Source of the DNA: Crenarchaeota archaeon SCGC AAA471-B05 | GTDB taxonomy: Archaea; Thermoproteota; Thermoprotei; Gearchaeales; Gearchaeaceae | DNA: 14,191 bases | Reading direction: 5' to 3' | Assembly: GCA_000380705.1 (NCBI GenBank) | Contig: AQYM01000009.1 | Coordinates: forward strand, 1-14,191 | Shown: piece after piece, positions 13,084-14,191 of the stretch | Numbering within the stretch: the first letter of the stretch is position 1 | How the letters are laid out: each line of letters begins with the position of its first letter | The notes under the pieces: generated by a model | The model's input: only the letters and a program-made list of their open reading frames with translations | The model's database searches: none | What the model was told of the DNA's origin: nothing | Program-made: the position numbers and the translations under genes

Positions 13084-13428
13084 TTATTTTTCATATAAAG
13101 GAGTTAAAAATCTTACCAATAATTCAGCCTTTTTTCTTTTTTCCTTTAAACTTCTTAGAATCTTTTCTTCCAAAATTTTATAGACGTTAGTTATACCCAT
13201 TCTAGGATGAAGACATTTATATTTTTTGTTTACTCCTTCTATTATTAGTCCTTTCTCTTTAAATTTTTCTATTATAGCTAAAGTTTTATTTTCTAGTATA
13301 TTTAACTCCATTATATCTCTTTCAGCAAATTCCTTTTTTCTAAGAATAAATAGATATACCTTTATTTCTTCATCATCGAATTCCAATTCTTTTAATAAAG
13401 ATACAATTTGCTCATTTAAGCTATTCAA
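13084..13428 (-). CDS. Small TrmB-like winged-helix DNA-binding protein, TTG start
   Basis: The 114 residues comprise a winged helix of TrmB/MarR type (LLKELEFDDEEIKVYLFILR, FAERDIMELNILENKTLAII, EKFKEKGLIIEGVNKKYKC). A C-terminal helix rich in Lys and Glu (about 83-108) probably forms the dimer. There is no effector domain, so it may be a stand-alone repressor or a partner of the full-length TrmB protein two genes downstream. The start is TTG at 13426-13428, chosen because a strong Shine-Dalgarno, GAGGTG, ends 5 nt upstream. This differs from the leaderless ATG starts elsewhere in the window. The 51-bp gap to the divergent GcvH-TusA gene must hold both promoters. Confidence 0.75.
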   Translation of the reverse strand: MNSLNEQIVSLLKELEFDDEEIKVYLFILRKKEFAERDIMELNILENKTLAIIEKFKEKGLIIEGVNKKYKCLHPRMGITNVYKILEEKILRSLKEKRKKAELLVRFLTPLYEK

Positions 13429-13430
13429 TA

Positions 13431-13440
13431 TCCCACCTCT
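13431..13440 (-). promoter_or_regulatory. Shine-Dalgarno site for the TTG-started winged-helix gene
   Basis: On the minus strand this reads AGAGGTGGGA, complementary to the 3' end of archaeal 16S rRNA (anti-SD CACCTC). It sits just before the TTG at 13428 and decides that start. Confidence 0.7.
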
Positions 13441-13479
13441 TAACTTTTATTTTTAATCATTTTTAGCCATATATTATTT

Positions 13480-14148
13480 ATGGAAATTGAAGAATGCTTT
13501 TTCCCAGACGATCTTTTATATTCACCAGAATTTAATACCTGGTTTAAAAATATTCAAAAAAACTTATATAAAATTGGAATAACAAGCTTGTTTTCATCCT
13601 ACTTAGGGAAAATAATTAAGATAAATTTTAAACCCTTATTTAGTATAATAGAAAAGGAAAAGAATATTTGTACTATTGAAAGCGTAAATAAATTTGAAGG
13701 AATTAAATTACCGTTTAAAGTTAAACTAATTGAAATTAACGAAAAAGCTCTAGATAAACCTAAAATAATTAACGATGATCCTTACAATGAAGGTTGGCTT
13801 GCTATAATAGAATTGTTTGAACCAGAATCTTCTTTAACTGTTCTTAAGGATGTTAAAAAAGAAAATGAAAATGTTAAAAAACTTATAAATTTTTTAAAAA
13901 TTAAATGCTTAAAATATGTTCCTGATTATCATCTTTATGAAATAGGTGTAGAATGTGCTGCAGTAATAACCAAGCTTAATGAACTTTTTTCTAAAATTAA
14001 TAAAGGAGAGATAGTTTTGCTTGTTTCAGATGATCCTACTGCTTATGTAGAAATGGTAAGATGGACTGATCAAACAAAAAATGAACTTTTAGACGCAAAA
14101 AAAGAAGGTAATTTATGGTATATTTTGACAAGGAAAAAGGATGATTAA
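13480..14148 (+). CDS. GcvH-like lipoyl-domain / TusA-like sulfur carrier fusion
   Basis: The 222 residues comprise two domains. Residues about 13-112 align with glycine-cleavage H protein and its sulfur-oxidation relative LbpA: YKIGIT, IESVNKFEG, LIEINEKALDKPKIINDDPY and EGWLAIIEL. Residues about 148-219 align with TusA/SirA sulfur carriers: HLYEIGVECAAV, INKGEIVLLVSDDPTAYVEM, then a C-terminal KNELLDAKKEGNLWYILTRK. In a gap-free alignment the lipoyl lysine of ESVKA is Asn70, with Lys71 one place later. The TusA persulfide cysteine is kept as Cys159, but the CPxP motif reads CAAV. A cytoplasmic sulfur-relay role is likely, though lipoylation is doubtful. The ATG at 13480 has AT-rich promoter sequence about 27 nt upstream. 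Its stop is one base from that of the convergent rhodanese. Confidence 0.78.
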   Translation: MEIEECFFPDDLLYSPEFNTWFKNIQKNLYKIGITSLFSSYLGKIIKINFKPLFSIIEKEKNICTIESVNKFEGIKLPFKVKLIEINEKALDKPKIINDDPYNEGWLAIIELFEPESSLTVLKDVKKENENVKKLINFLKIKCLKYVPDYHLYEIGVECAAVITKLNELFSKINKGEIVLLVSDDPTAYVEMVRWTDQTKNELLDAKKEGNLWYILTRKKDD

Positions 14149-14191
14149 TTCACTTCTCTATGGGCAATCTAACGATATTTCCCCATTCACT
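14097..14191. repeat. Terminal direct repeat, right copy (circle-closing overlap)
   Basis: This is identical over 95 bases to 1-95. Here the upstream part of the GcvH-TusA gene is attached, whereas in the left copy the upstream part of the rhodanese gene is attached. Together they show the continuous order across the junction. Confidence 0.95.
14150..14191 (-). CDS. 3' end of the rhodanese gene (second copy, partial)
   Basis: The minus strand encodes SEWGNIVRLPIEK and the stop, identical to the C-terminus of the complete rhodanese at 54-899. It is the same gene repeated through the terminal overlap. Confidence 0.9.
   Translation of the reverse strand, partial: SEWGNIVRLPIEK

Noticed and set aside
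13226..13456. Plus-strand open frame over the small winged-helix gene
   Set aside because: It is antisense to the winged-helix gene, serine- and phenylalanine-rich, and without a promoter or ribosome site.

Overview
This window is strongly AT-rich (about 30% G+C by eye, not computed). It looks like DNA of a thermoacidophilic archaeon, most likely Sulfolobales or a near relative. The evidence is a tetraether lipid synthase, mostly leaderless genes with TATA boxes about 26 nt upstream, a tRNA intron at the archaeal 37/38 position, a SufC-SufB-SufD operon, TrmB-type regulators, a MNT/HEPN toxin-antitoxin family I associate with Sulfolobales, and a GcvH-like/TusA sulfur-carrier protein. The family assignment is inference; no rRNA is present.

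Bases 1-95 and 14097-14191 are identical. The two ends therefore close into a 14,096-bp circle, and the junction runs cleanly through two intact convergent genes. This is either a real circular molecule, a tandemly duplicated chromosomal block, or an assembly loop. No replication initiator, integrase or transposase was recognised, and the cargo is mostly housekeeping.

Layout. At 54-899 (-) is a two-domain rhodanese, diverging from the tetraether lipid synthase gene tes (1079-2818, +). Next come a short HerA/DUF87-type ATPase (2853-3938) and two unrecognised genes in tandem (4018-4812). On the minus strand follow a 38-residue zinc-ribbon gene (4854-4970) and thiL (5000-5980). A tRNA-Thr(CGT) with a 13-nt intron (6021-6106) precedes the operon sufC-sufB-sufD-Rieske ferredoxin-sufU (6203-10501), whose first four genes overlap or abut. 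A tRNA-Leu(TAG) lies at 10537-10621.

The stretch 10622-11903 has no intact gene. It holds a decayed MNT-HEPN toxin-antitoxin pair whose HEPN half is split onto opposite strands by an inversion, one solitary CRISPR-repeat-like sequence, and unidentified coding debris. After it, three minus-strand genes (13428-11904) encode a small winged-helix protein, a possible zinc-binding protein and a TrmB-family regulator. Diverging from them, 13480-14148 encodes a GcvH-like/TusA-like fusion that lacks the usual lipoyl lysine. It ends one base from the rhodanese gene across the circle junction.

Functional themes. Fe-S cluster assembly is covered by SufBCD, a SufU scaffold and a Rieske ferredoxin, with no cysteine desulfurase in the window. 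Sulfane-sulfur handling is represented by the rhodanese and the GcvH-TusA fusion. Tes is itself rich in Fe-S ligands. The most unusual items are the circular closure of housekeeping cargo, the lipoyl-lysine-less GcvH-TusA fusion and the scrambled MNT-HEPN module.
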